Of a stretch of 64,000 nucleotides of DNA, positions 11,654 to 23,800 are shown in pieces (within the stretch, counting starts at the first letter, position 1; each line of letters opens with the position of its first letter). Source of the stretch: Margaritispora aquatica (Eukaryota > Ascomycota > Leotiomycetes > Helotiales > Discinellaceae); assembly GCA_007644065.1 (NCBI GenBank), contig VJWN01000010.1, positions 1,116,001 through 1,180,000 on the forward strand, given 5' to 3'. The notes below the pieces were generated by a model. That model did no database searches, was not told where the DNA came from, and worked only from the letters and a program-made list of their open reading frames with translations. Position numbers and translations under genes: made by a program.

Positions 11654-13369
11654 CTATAATGGTTTTCGTCCATACGTAACATAACTGCATCATAGATTAG
11701 CACACACTCAGAAACAAGTCAGTAGAAATGATAGAAGAAGACTCACAAAGGCTGATAACTATGAATATTCCGGTTATTCATATCTCTCTTCGTTGCCTCG
11801 ACCAGCACTTCAACCTCCTCCTTCTTCATGCCCAACACTCTCGTCAACAGTCCCATCCCAATCGCCTCAGCGCCCAGATCCAGGTCCTTGTGAAATAGCG
11901 ATCCAATTTTCTTATGGTACTCACTCTTTCCCCACGGTCCAATAGGCCACTCCAACATCCTCACTTCCACGTCCACAAAGCCTACTTCCTCGAACATCGC
12001 CTTGTACCGACTCGCACTCGTGACATCGATGCCAATCTTCGCGGCGGCTTGGACGATCAAGTTGTAGTATGTCTCTAGGGTGGTTCCTTGGAGTGTGTTG
12101 TCGATGGTACCGAGTGGTGCGGCGGTGTCTTGCATTTCTAGGTAGCCGCCTGGTGCGAGGGCGTTGAAGGCTTTGCGGAAAATAGTGATAGGAGAACGCA
12201 CTGTTATCTATCAGCTTGTATAACCAAGTGCCATACCAATCAGTGAATATATAAAGACAGCTGGGTAAACTACCAATATATTGACTTACTGCAAAAGGTC
12301 ATGAGCCGGCCGTGAATGAAATTGAAAGGATGCTGATATATCCAGTCATCTTCGAAATCGTCAACTTCGAATGTCTTCAACAATTAGCTTCATTAAATAC
12401 CAGGACATGTAAGTTTGTATAGCATACGCAGTTTGCTGGAATACTGATTTGAGTTAGCTTGGACTTATTTAGACAGAAGTCATTGGGTAGGACAGCACAT
12501 ACAACTCCGGCTGGATAGGCGAGAGATCGCTTCCAATCACCTGAGCACCAGGAAACTTCTCGGCTTGGAGCAATTAGCAAATGCGATTGACCTAGACAGA
12601 AGTTTGTCATAAAGTACCGAACTCGATTGCCCAAATGCCCGTTCCAGTTCCAAAATCACTTGCTGGTTAGCGAGTGAGTCTAGTTTGGATCTCTCTGGAC
12701 CTACAGAACTCGTGCGACCTCTGACTCCTTGAGCGGTGCTAGGTAAAGTCTATTGTGTAGGGAGGTAACACAAACGAGATGTTGAAGATCTAGACGGACT
12801 TAGTCAGGAGAAAAGATGCGTAGCGGAGGGGATGCTAACCGAGTCGATTTTGTTCGGCCTTTCAAAGCGTTAGTATATCACTCTTTTGGGTGATAATGCA
12901 GACGAACTTTACCTCGTCATTGGGAAGATAGTATTCTTGAAATGTTAGAACCAATCAACTGAATCCAAGTGTAGGAATCATAACTTACTGCCTTCTTTGT
13001 ACTTATGATAAGTTCTACCATTCTCTTCGACATGCTCATACATGGAGGAAGAGATGGAAGCTGTTGAGGACCTAATTGAGGCTTAGTATTTCGTCATTCT
13101 ACACAATTCCTACGATTAATCATACGCTGGCATGTCAACATCACTATTATCAGACCAGGGGTCAACCTGATCACATATCAGAAAAACAATGCAACCCCAA
13201 GATTCCGCGCATGAGAACAAATACCTACCGTGAGCACAGTCGCATCAGTCAGTGCCGAACCACCATCACTCGAGCCTATCGTCGGCGCATGCAGAAGTCC
13301 ACTCGCCTCCATCTCCATCTCCATCTCCATAACTACGACCGCCTCCTTCTTCTCCTCAGGTACTTCCAT
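11654..13369 (-). CDS. LaeA-like SAM-dependent methyltransferase, 11 exons
   Basis: Class I methyltransferase of the large fungal LaeA-like group, which methylates unknown targets and often influences secondary metabolism. I assembled it from fragments: exons 13225-13369, 12989-13060, 12913-12935, 12840-12858, 12705-12789, 12618-12658, 12503-12563, 12428-12443, 12290-12374, 11747-12200 and 11654-11684. Summed length is 1032 nt, an exact 343-residue frame. Motifs appear in order across the splices: KYYLPNDEAEQNRLDLQH, then the SAM-binding VLDFGTGTGIWAIEFA near residue 112, IGSDLSPIQPE, FEVDDFEDDW, HGRLM, and LAPGGYLEMQD, ending YVTYGRKPL. These are the conserved signatures of the family. The first exon contains (Met-Glu)4, encoded by a hexamer repeat, so several ATGs could start translation. 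The first splice (G/GTATTT) is the least certain. The terminal 31-nt exon restores the normal family C-terminus. Confidence 0.87.
13307..13330 (-). repeat. In-frame hexamer repeat (ATGGAG)4
   Basis: Four exact copies, reading Met-Glu on the minus strand inside the first exon of the methyltransferase. Each unit supplies an in-frame ATG. Confidence 0.85.
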
Positions 13370-15086
13370 GCTGCAGAACGAATCCAAAGGGGTGGCGAAG
13401 ACGATGCGAAGAAGTGGTATCAGATGAAAGAAGAAATTTCTTCCCTCCGCAGCCCCAAAACGACAGACAACGGTGGTCACGCCACGAGATGAGATGGGAA
13501 ACTCGAGATGGGACTCCGGCATGCAAGTGAACATGCACACCACCGTTTTCCTCCCAGGATCCGTCAGATCTGACAACGTGCATGGCCAATGGAAGTTCTC
13601 CACTTCCCGGCCTTCCTACCGAGAGAGATGGATAAAAGGATCAATGTCCATATTTGGAGCTGACGCCGCGTAATCCGTTGGTGAGGAGTCTCTCAACCGG
13701 GACTGCAATGCACTGCATCCGTCGTTGAGATCATTTCTTTGGCGGAGGAGAGATCAATCATCAGCGGAGCAGAGCATTGAATAATTAAGGGACCATAGAG
13801 AATTAGGTACTTGCTATTAGGGGTGCTATCTGCTCTACCACGTGACACTGCAATGACCTTCTGAGCTCTTCAGTGCATACAGCCTACAGTCTTGGACAAT
13901 TAATCTCCATATAGAGAAGATCAATGCGCTATATACTTCGTCAGGCTCTAGTATGTCGTGATTGATGTGTAGTATTGCCAGTCATACTTATTGTCACATG
14001 ATACCAGTATGACAAGCAAGCCTGATTCCACTTGGGTACTTGATTATCTACAACCAAGGTACAACAGTCAAGAAACAATCATAAATCTTAGATTAAGTAG
14101 ATACAGGCATACTCGCAAACTTAAATCTTGGCAACATATAGGAACTTCATAATCACCGGATGCTATTCACATGAAGCCAGTTGAAAAGGCAAGCCAAAGC
14201 AATGGAAATATTAAGTAATGGTTTGAACAATCTTAGCTTGTTTGTAATACATGCCATTTCATTGAAAGCTCAACCTACGCTAGTTTATTGTATGCTCGTC
14301 TTTAATTGATGGCTTGTATACCAAAAGATGAGACATCTGTGTAAATGGAGGTTTGTAGTTGAAGCACTATTGCTATGATCATGTTCTCTTGTACTGTGTT
14401 CCGGAGTAGTCAATTCAACGATGTCACCTTGGTAGAAATCTTACAGTCGTTGCCCGCAATAGAAAAACCAATGCAATTTTATGTTTTCAATTGTCGACCT
14501 ATCTATCAGTCTCCAACATCCTACATGCCGCACCAGCGATCCTCTAGAATATTCCGCACGCCGTGCCATCCATCCATCTGCCATCATAGCTTTCCCAGCC
14601 CATACCACCTTCCAATATATCCCTCCTATCGAGGGACTTGAGGAAAAGAAAAGCCCGGTTATTTTAGGGCACTGAAGATGCCATCAACAAAACAGCGAAG
14701 TCATTCATTCGCTCGTGAAGCGCCTTGGAAGCCCCCTTCGCAACCCAAATCAAAATGTACAAAAGAAAGTAAAACTATTTGAACGTTCAAGAAGTTGAGA
14801 GTGTCTCGGACCAAAGAGAAAGGCAGATCAGATCGCAAGGTTGAAAGGGACGATAAATTACGACTTTTTGTGTCGAGTGTCCGGAACAAGAAGTGAAAAA
14901 CACGTCCAGTATGTGCAAATGCAAGTAGTAAGCCTCGCTCGTCCATGTAAACGCCGTCCCATGCCCAATTGCCGAATCGTGCCCTATTGTACCTGCCAAA
15001 AACGCCTCGCCGGATCGTAAAAAAAGAAAATTTGCAAAGAAAGTGGTTTTTCCTTTTTGAATATTTTATAAAAAAATTTGTGAATG
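13370..15086. other. Intergenic region between methyltransferase and Rim15
   Basis: 1.7 kb: promoter of the methyltransferase and 3' flank of the kinase gene. Open frames are short and lack family resemblance. I see no RNA gene. Confidence 0.55.
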
Positions 15087-18000
15087 TCACTTGGACATAT
15101 ACCCAGATCTGTTTGATGCAACAGATGGAGCTCGTGGAGTTGGTTCTTCCTCTTCCATAGTATCAAAGTGCGAAGGCGGTTTCGGCGTCTCATTCATGTC
15201 GATCTCAAAGACGTTGTCGCCCGGAAAAACAAAACGTTCAGGAGGAGTGAGTGTTGCTCCAGAAATTTCAGAAGCAGGCTGGAGTTCCTCGATAACGGTG
15301 GGAGGTAGCTCAACACTATCGGTACTGTTGAAATCGACACTGGCGTCGACAACACTGCCCCTTGAATTTGTCCGCATCATTTCAATGCCCAGTTTAGAAC
15401 CGCGGTGGGTCTTGGAGGGTGCCCTTGGACTTGTCTTCTCTCTCACATAAACATCCCCGAGCTCATCGTCCTCATCATCCCCAGATTCAGCACCTGCACC
15501 ATCATGTCGATGCTTTTCAATGGATTCTCGCTTTGCTCTCAGCTTTTCAGATGATTTTTGACGAGTGATTGTCATATCTGTATCCAGAGCATGAATCATA
15601 CGACCAGGTGCCGAGGCTTCGTGCACAAGTCGGGGAGGGATCAGCTTGCCACTATCACGCGATTCGAACAAGGACTCTTGGATACCTAGGGCATTGTGCT
15701 CGTCCCAATCTTCAGGGGCCTTGCGACTGCCTACAACATGGATTTCGTCGTTCATCAAGGATTCTGAGTCTCCAAAGATGCTCGAGCTGATAGAATCTTC
15801 ACGACTTGATCCTCTGAAGCTACTACCAGCCATATGAGCATAACCACTTGATGATCCAGATGTTGGGCTGTCCTCAAGTCTGATGTTCTCTTTACGCAAT
15901 CCCGATGGCTGAGGATATCCGATAGGGGTTGCGGTGATTTGACCCGGAGTGGGAGCCTTCCATTGGCATAGTCTACTCATAGCCTCTGTGAGCTTTGATG
16001 AAGTGGGAGGTTTTTCAATCAGAGCATCAAAATGATGAGGGGCTTGAAGCTCTTTGAGATATCCAGTAACAGCAACAATAGGTGTCGTAGAGTTAGCGTT
16101 CTTGGTGTCTCGAACCATTCTTGCGACATCAGCACCATTGATCTGTGGCAACTTGAATTCCATCATGATAATGTCAAACTTGATTTCGCTCATTGCATAA
16201 CGCATGGCTTCTGCACCATTAGAAACAGTGATAGTTCGACATCTGAGTTTCTCAAGAAGTTTCTCCATAACCATCCGAGATACTGGATGATCCTCACAGA
16301 TGAGAACATCCAAAGGTCTAAAGACAGGCCCATCAACCAGGTTGATCTGGGACATTCGGCGAGAGCTCTGGCGACGACGTTGCACGCGTAGAAGAGCATT
16401 GGCTTTATCACCTTCATTATCAGAGGATGATGGTGACATATCGAAAACTTGACTTCGACGTTTCTTGTGTGAGAATATGTCAGCCGCTGGAATTGGACTT
16501 CCTTCTTGAGATCCGACGGTCTGGGAACGGGCGCGGCTTGATGAACTGCTGGCTTGCCTAGGTGTAGACATCTTTTGGGGAGACGCTGCCAATAAAGGAA
16601 GAGGGCTTCCTCGAGTTTTGATAGGTGATGACATCGCAGAGTTAGCCTTTTGTAGACTCGCAGGTACCCGAGGAACATCAAAGAAGCTTCCAGGAGCGAG
16701 TGAATTGGTTGACTGATGTGATAAACTCGATGAATTACTGGAAGTTTTTCGACGACCTTCACCATTTGGCCCAGCAACAAAAGACACCAACAGAGGCGAA
16801 GAGGGCTGAGATGCTCGGTTCGGTGATGCATTTGCCTGAGCGAGACCAGATGGCGATGATGGTCGATTTGCAGCCTTGGCATTCGATATACTTCTCTGAA
16901 TTGGCATGGCGAGAATAGGGCTGCCCTCTAGAGTTGGGCTAGGAGATATCGCACTGATTGATCCTGAAGCGGAATGCAGCGACGCAGGCTTACTTTGAGC
17001 AGCCATTGCCTCTGCTCTCAACTTTTGAATTACATCTTTATTGGCTTTTTCTAAAACTGGCAGGTTCTTGAAAGCAAAATTGCCAAAATCATCTGCAATG
17101 ACAGGTTCACTGAGTCTGCGACTCTTCATATCACGCACATGGGGCGGAATGTGGAGAGGCATAAGGCCTCGCTTGATTGAATTGACCTGCGATCTTACAC
17201 GGGATAGAGCATCGTGAGGGCGTTCATGATACTCAGGAGCGGCGATTGGTCCAGGTGGCGATGTTTGATCTTCCAGCTCTTCCGCGAAAGATTGAAGTGT
17301 TGCACCTCGTGCATCAAAGTACTCAGTATCTTCAGGATTCTCTGGGGCAGGTACGAATTGAGCGTCGTCTTCGAGCAGCTTTTCCCAGTTGACACCCTCA
17401 AACCAGGGATGGTTGCGGATTTCATCTCCACCGCAGGCAAACTTGTCATCAGCATTTGATCCCAGCCGTTCGCGTGGGTCTAGGCACAGAAGTCTGTTCA
17501 TCAAATCCTTGGCTTCTGGAGACACATCAAAGTCTTCTTCATCTGGCCAAGATATTCTTCTTGCGAGGATATTCTCAAAGACTTCGTCTGGAGTGCTGGC
17601 ATGGAAAGGAGGATAGCCAAACAGAAACTCGAAAAGTATGCAACCCACCGACCACCAATCACTCGTCTCGTCTTGGCCAATACCATTAACCGTCTCAGGG
17701 GATAGGTAATCGGGAGTGCCCACAAACTTTCTATTACTATCGTCGGGATCGAAAAGAGCCATTGGCGGAGGCATCATGCTTGCTTGAGGTGGGGTATTCT
17801 TGAAGTCTACACTGAATGCACTGTTGACTTGGTGTAAGTATGGCATGTCTGGAGAATTGCTCCCTTCTGTTTCACTCATCTCTTCAATTGGAGATCTTCT
17901 GGCGTGTGCCATCATATGCTGGCCTTGATTATCGTTGAGAGAGAAGCTACTGAACATTTGATTCAATGCATCGCTGCCTCCACTGTCGCTGCGCCCAGAT

Positions 18001-20869
18001 GCCCGTCTCGATTCCTTGTTGAGTGTGTTTTCCCTAGTTAGACTAAAATATGAGGGAGTAGTCAAACCTCCACCAAGATCTGGAGTCATTTGGGGTGTAT
18101 TACCCGGGGAGTGATGACCATGGAAGTCAAAAGAAGTCGAGCGGGAAGAGCTGATTGATGGTGCACGCACAAATGGACCTTGCTTCAGTAGGTCCGGTGC
18201 AGAATCGTTTGAGTTGCTATTGAGCACTCGCTTCTGGCGTCCAATGAGACCCATTCGTGATAATCCAAAATCGGTCAGCTTAAGATGTCCCTTTTGATCG
18301 ATAAGAAGATTGTCCGGCTTCAAATCACGATGGACGATCCCACGGTTGTGAAGATGTTCAACCCCGAGAATAACTTCACCAAGATACTTTTTGGCCCAAT
18401 CTTCCGGTAGGCCACCCAAGACCTTGATTAAAGATGCGCAATCGCCCCCATTAAGATACTCCATAACAAGGTATAGGTAATCCTTACTTGAAAACGTCCA
18501 GTAGAGTTTAGCTACAAATTCACTCTCTCCCTGCCACATCATGATTGCTCTTTCTGCCTTGACATTGGTGACTTGATTTTTGGCAACCATGTCCGCCTTT
18601 TTCAAGACTTTAATGGCATAGTAATCACCAGTCGATCTCTTTTTGGTAAGGTAAACACTACCAAATGCTCCCTTGCTAATAGGTTTGATGATTTCGAAGT
18701 CCTTGATGGAAGGTGGCACCGCTCGTGCCTGTGGAGCACTGACAGAGTTTAGTCGTGGCGACGGAGGCTGGCGATTGGGATCAGAACCTGCTGCTGATGA
18801 TTGTCGGCGATGATGGCTGGGGATCAAAGCAGGAGAGGTGAACTCGCTACCAGGAAGCATTGGGGAGTGTGTAGGCGACACAACACCTTCGTGAGAAATT
18901 GGCAATGCACGTGGCTTGTGAATTCGCAATGGTGATGATGGCTGAGCAATGCGAATAGGCGATTCTTGTCTGCGGGGTGAGGTTTGACCAGGAAGTATGA
19001 TACTTCGTCGGTTGCGCTGCCGAGAGCTTGCGGCTCGTCGAAGATCGCTGAATTCAGAAACAGGAGAATCAGTACGCGGAGGAGGTCTAGACATGATCGA
19101 AGAAGACCTGGCACTACCATCGCTGTCGGCACCAGCATCACTCTCGAAGAAAAGGGACTGTCTTCTCGAATCATGAGAGTGAGAAAGAATGCTGTGATGA
19201 CCGGTATGTGATCTTGGAGTAGGACATTCCTTAGGACTGCTTGATCTAGTTGACACAGCAGTAGACGATGCTCGGCGATCTAGGCCAGCCCGACCTAGCT
19301 CTGCTTCCCTCAAAGCAGCAGCTAGTGAGGAGGGTCCGTCAAAAGATCCACTGAAGAATCCATCCTCGTGAGCAGGAGTTCTCTCCTCTTCCTCTTCATC
19401 CGAGTCGCTGAGTTGCCCAGCAGCAATCTTGGCAGCTTTTCGAACTGCTTCCTCAATGCAGTCCTGGACTATAACCGAAAACTCGATTCGAATTCGTTCT
19501 GCATACTCAATGATTCTGCGGTGGCGAAGAACAGCCTCGACCTTGGCCTTGGCCGCTCTCTCGCTATCTGCACACAATAGAGCTAAGCCTTGCTCTTGTT
19601 CAAGAGTATTGGTGCTCGGTGATTGCCACTGCATAACCTGGCCAATCCTTGACTCTGACTGTGGAGATTGGGTGCGAAACTCGCCAGGAGCTTGTATTGA
19701 CGGTTCCTTGATAGCGGGAGTACTGATTTCAATCGAAGTATCACAGAGGTCAAGCAAAAGCTCCACAATTCTTGCTTGAGGACGTCGAATCGCAAATGAT
19801 CGGGCTCGTGCATGTCCAAAGCCAGAAGTAGATGGATCCCTCGATGATCTGCCAGCGGGTGTCCCAGGAGAAGCAGTGCCGGAAGATGACGAAGTTGATG
19901 AGCCTGGTCCGATTGGCAAACCTTTGTACTCAGCTTGTGGTGGAGTTAAAATAGAGCCATCGCCAGATAGTGGTCGAGATTTTCTCGCCTCAAGAGCGTC
20001 TAGGACCTTCACAATGGCATGACGATGTTCGGTGAGATTTTCCTGACACATCTGCACCTCCATCTCCGCCTTGTGCTCCTGTAGACATAGTTCGGTGTGT
20101 TTTTCGAACCACCAAGGGGGGATTTGACGTTCGCAGATGCGGCACAGCACTGGGAGAGGTGGTGGATGGTGTGCAGGGTCATCCAGTCCAACCTCCGCTA
20201 GGGTTGTAAGGTAGCTGGCAAGAATTTCGGCTCCAGATCCAAGAGAATCAACAATCACAGGAGGCAGATCAATCTGAATCTCACGAGGAGCGATCCAGGG
20301 TCGAATCATCCACATAGTCTACTTGCGAGTCAGTGAACGAGTATTTCAAAAGCGGGGCTTCAACCTACATGACTTTCACCACCAGACGATCGATCAAATA
20401 CCATAATGCCTTGGCCCTCCAGCTCAATAGTTGCTGGTTCGATCTCTGGGGCCAGTTCGTCGCCATTGCCCATCAATTGATCTGGTATTTCAATTGGTGC
20501 CAGTTTGGAAGCAGGCCCTAGTTGAAGTTGAAACCTAATGATCTGACTTCTGGAATCGTCCTTCTTCATCGACTCCACTACCTCAGTAAAGACATCTTTG
20601 TTTTCACCAATCAAAAGATCCTTAATCGGCTTGCCCTTCACTGATTCCATAGTCGTGCCGATAACGTCGGTCCACGACGGACTAACCCATCTGATGACCC
20701 CTCCCAAGCTGAGATCCATTATCACATTGAGAGTCTGTTCGGCGGCCTCTCTCAAGTCCTCTCGCTCCTCTCGAATATCTGCACTGAGCGATCTCTCCAT
20801 AAGACCACCAGCCTGTGCCCGCACCTGCATCAGCACTGGTGGTGCCAGCATTTTGTTTGGCTCCTCCAT
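15087..20869 (-). CDS. RIM15: Rim15/greatwall-type protein kinase with PAS and receiver domains
   Basis: AGC-type Ser/Thr kinase that in yeast integrates nutrient signals and phosphorylates endosulfine (Igo) proteins to inhibit PP2A and drive quiescence. Exons 20369-20869 and 15087-20318 (50-bp intron) give about 1910 residues. In order: a PAS-like region in residues 40-120 (LNVIMDL, RWVSPSWTDVIG); a C2HC finger (CRIC...HTELC) near residue 230; kinase domain from about 705 (ISKGAFGSVYL, IKVLKK, HRDLKPDNLLI, DFGLSR); a long insert of about 185 residues between DFG and the YLSPE motif, diagnostic of greatwall/Rim15; then a Ser-rich stretch; and a receiver domain from about 1500 with CEDH, VAVTGY and IEKPP. 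The usual receiver Asp is Glu (IIMMEFKLP). The frame is open a few codons upstream of 20869 to a possible acceptor TTCTTAG, so an extra N-terminal exon is possible. Confidence 0.95.
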
Positions 20870-23800
20870 CTCTGTCAAATTCGATTCCTAAGAACCAAAC
20901 CCTGCACCAACATTGACCGTATCTGCTCTCTTGTCCCGTAGACAGCCCCTGAGTGTTGAGTTCATGCGCGTCTGAATTGTCGCTATTGTTGTACGTTGCC
21001 GAGGAAGACCGTGTTGAAACCCGGCCGTGTAGGTCTGGCAGAGAGCCAAGACTAGCAACTTGCGAAGAACAGAGACATCATACGAATTGATGTTGATGTC
21101 TCTAGTGAATTGGTCGACGACTTCTGCGAGATTCTGCTTCTCAAGTCCCGCGCTTGTTGAGTTTCGGGTGGGCGGTCGAAAAACGAAGGTGAACTTAAAT
21201 GGTAGAGAGAACCGCAGAGAGCTCAACTCTATCAAATCGTCAAGAGAAGAGGGAGGTGTTGTCGAGAATGCAATGAGCAGTCGTGTCCTTGAGGGGGACC
21301 AAAATAGTTTGACGAACTGTTGGAGTTGGTGGTAGTTGTCGGATTATTTTGACCGTCGTTCGGTACGGTACTTCAGTCAGGCGACGGAGACGTTTGAACG
21401 GACTACTACTACTAGCAGACTATCTGCCACTGCCACTGCCAATGCCAATGACAATGCCCAATGTAGGTTTGGTTGGTAAGGTCAAGGTAAATTCCAGGTG
21501 CCAGAGAACGGCAGGCTCACCAGGAGTCAAGGATGTTTTGGAAGGGTGGTAGGTGGTGGGTGGTAGGTGGGTGGTGGGTGGTGGGTGGCACTCTTTTGGA
21601 TTTTGGGCTTGAAAAGCGGGGGTTATGGTGGCTAAGGATGGCTCAGGATCGCTAGGAATTCCAACTTGGAAACTTTCCCACGCTGAGGATCCAATCAGAA
21701 TTACAAAGTCCAAATACTCCCAAACAAAAAAAAGATTTATTTTTTACTAGCCCAGATGATTGTTTTGTCTGCCGCCAACGAACAAGGACAAGCGTTTCTA
21801 GGGGGAGACTGATTAATGCGGAATGCGCTGTGCGGGTTTCTTTTGTTGTCCAGCTGAGCTACTCTACTACTACTACTGAGTGTTTATTTGTTAAGGTCAG
21901 GTACCTATTGCTATGTTGTTGCTATGAGTACTAATAATGTCTAGATGACAGAGCCAAGAGCAAGAGCAAGACCATGACCATGACCATGAGCAAACAGATA
22001 CGATCCAGTACTGTACCCTCTCTTTACCTATCTTCTTTGAGCTTCTGTTTACCCGGAATTCATGCAGCTATTCATGCATCGAAATCCTCTTCGCATGCCG
22101 CATCATGCTGCTTATCCTTGGTATCTACCTATGTTACGGAGGTACAGCATCGAGAGACTAAGGTATCTCTCCCAGGTCCTTTGAACCCGCATTCGCTCTA
22201 TTCATTTTGGACTTGTCAATCAATATCAGGAAACAATGATACAACCTTAGAGGATCTCGCTTGCATTATAAACAACAAACTGAAGAATGCCCCTTTTAAC
22301 TCTTTATCAATGCATTCCATGCCTTACGAGCAGCGTTGAGTACTCACGCGTCATTGGATCTTGACTCCTTGAGTCTGCATCTGCACGATGATCAATTAGC
22401 CAGATTGATTCTCTTCTATTCATCTATTCTCGACATAATGCGTGTCTTATCAGTCCCCTGTAGACCTACAGTAGCTATAATATTGTTGAGCTTTATTGAA
22501 CTTCGAGGAATTACAGCCAAAGAATTTGCTACGAGGCCCTCACAACAGCGAAGCAACTGCAGAGAAGAAACAAAACAAACCTCGTCTACATCGTCTAAAG
22601 GGTGCCTGTCCATGCTCCATCCTAGTTCTTTTGGTGCATATTCGCCACCATAAGGACATTCCTCGTGCAACGCCCTGGCAACTACTTCTTACCCCTGGCG
22701 TATATCTCCATCTTCTATTTGTTTAGAGCCAAGTGCCATCGGAGCGTAAACAACTCGTATGCTCTCGACAAAGCCAGCACGCCAGATTCACACCATCTTT
22801 ACTGCAAAGCAACGATATCCTTCCTTGATACCGTCACACCGCTTTCCTGGAACCAATGGCAATGTCAGGGACGTCCAGAAACACAGCATTTGATAGCCCG
22901 TCCATTACAGTATATCACCATAACGAAAGCTCGAAAAGAGTCAAGACATTCCCCACCCTGCAGAAGCGCCATCTCCTGCGATTCCCGCATAATATTGCCT
23001 CCATCACCAAAATTCTTTGGCCAAAACTTTTCGCTGCTCTAATTCGCACATTAAATACCACCATACAGTACTGTAGGTAGCAACCATCCGTCTCACGATG
23101 TCAGACTCTCCAAATGCCACAGCCAGCATGCGACCAGCCGAATTCTCCGCGTGTCTAGTCAGCAGGTCGGCAGATCCCCAACACTTTCGAATGTCTGTCA
23201 CTCTGGCAGCAGGACCTGTAGCAGGGCAAGCCGAACGCCGAATATGTCTTCCTTCGATAGAAGTTCTTTGGAGCGTACAAAGAATGACATGAAGAAGGAT
23301 TGGCGTTCGATCACACGATGCTACTGCTATGCCCCAAGCTTTTCCATGTCTCACATTTGACTCTCAGATTTGGAAATGATCCGAGTCATGGAACACCTAA
23401 ATTGGAATTGTTTACTCGGGGATCTTCGTCTTGCAAAGCCGGTGTGGGGTGAGGAGAGTTCTTCGTTCTGCGATGGCTTGGCCAGCTGACCGTTGGATAC
23501 GGTTCTGTGCCACGTGACCTGCACATGGCATGCACTCCACTCAAGGTTTTGAGTGCTTTTACTTCATACTCGTGCGAGCAAGTGTGGCGAGATGGAGGTT
23601 GAATGCAGGAGTTGTGCATGTTGAGAAGCCGACTTGAACCCTCCTGTTCGCTTAAACGCTCGTATATCGACTAGACCGCTCTCTTAGCAACGTCCATTAG
23701 TTATGAGGGGTTAACCAGGACCAGGGGATCAGTCTCTCAGCTGGCTGTTTCCCCTGTTACTTCTCTAGTCGGCACTTTCTGAAGAGTTTCTATCTACATT

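Noticed and set aside
22856..23292. Two short plus-strand frames with decent-looking composition
   Set aside because: No domain, no splice model that joins them into a longer frame, and an equally long antisense frame overlaps.
23618..23692. Minus-strand tRNA-Leu-like sequence with GAGCGGTCTA and GGGTTCAAGTC, resembling Pol III A and B boxes
   Set aside because: Acceptor and T stems do not pair (T stem has at most two good pairs), and no anticodon arm folds around TTTAAG. At best it is a decayed remnant; a covariance-model search would decide.
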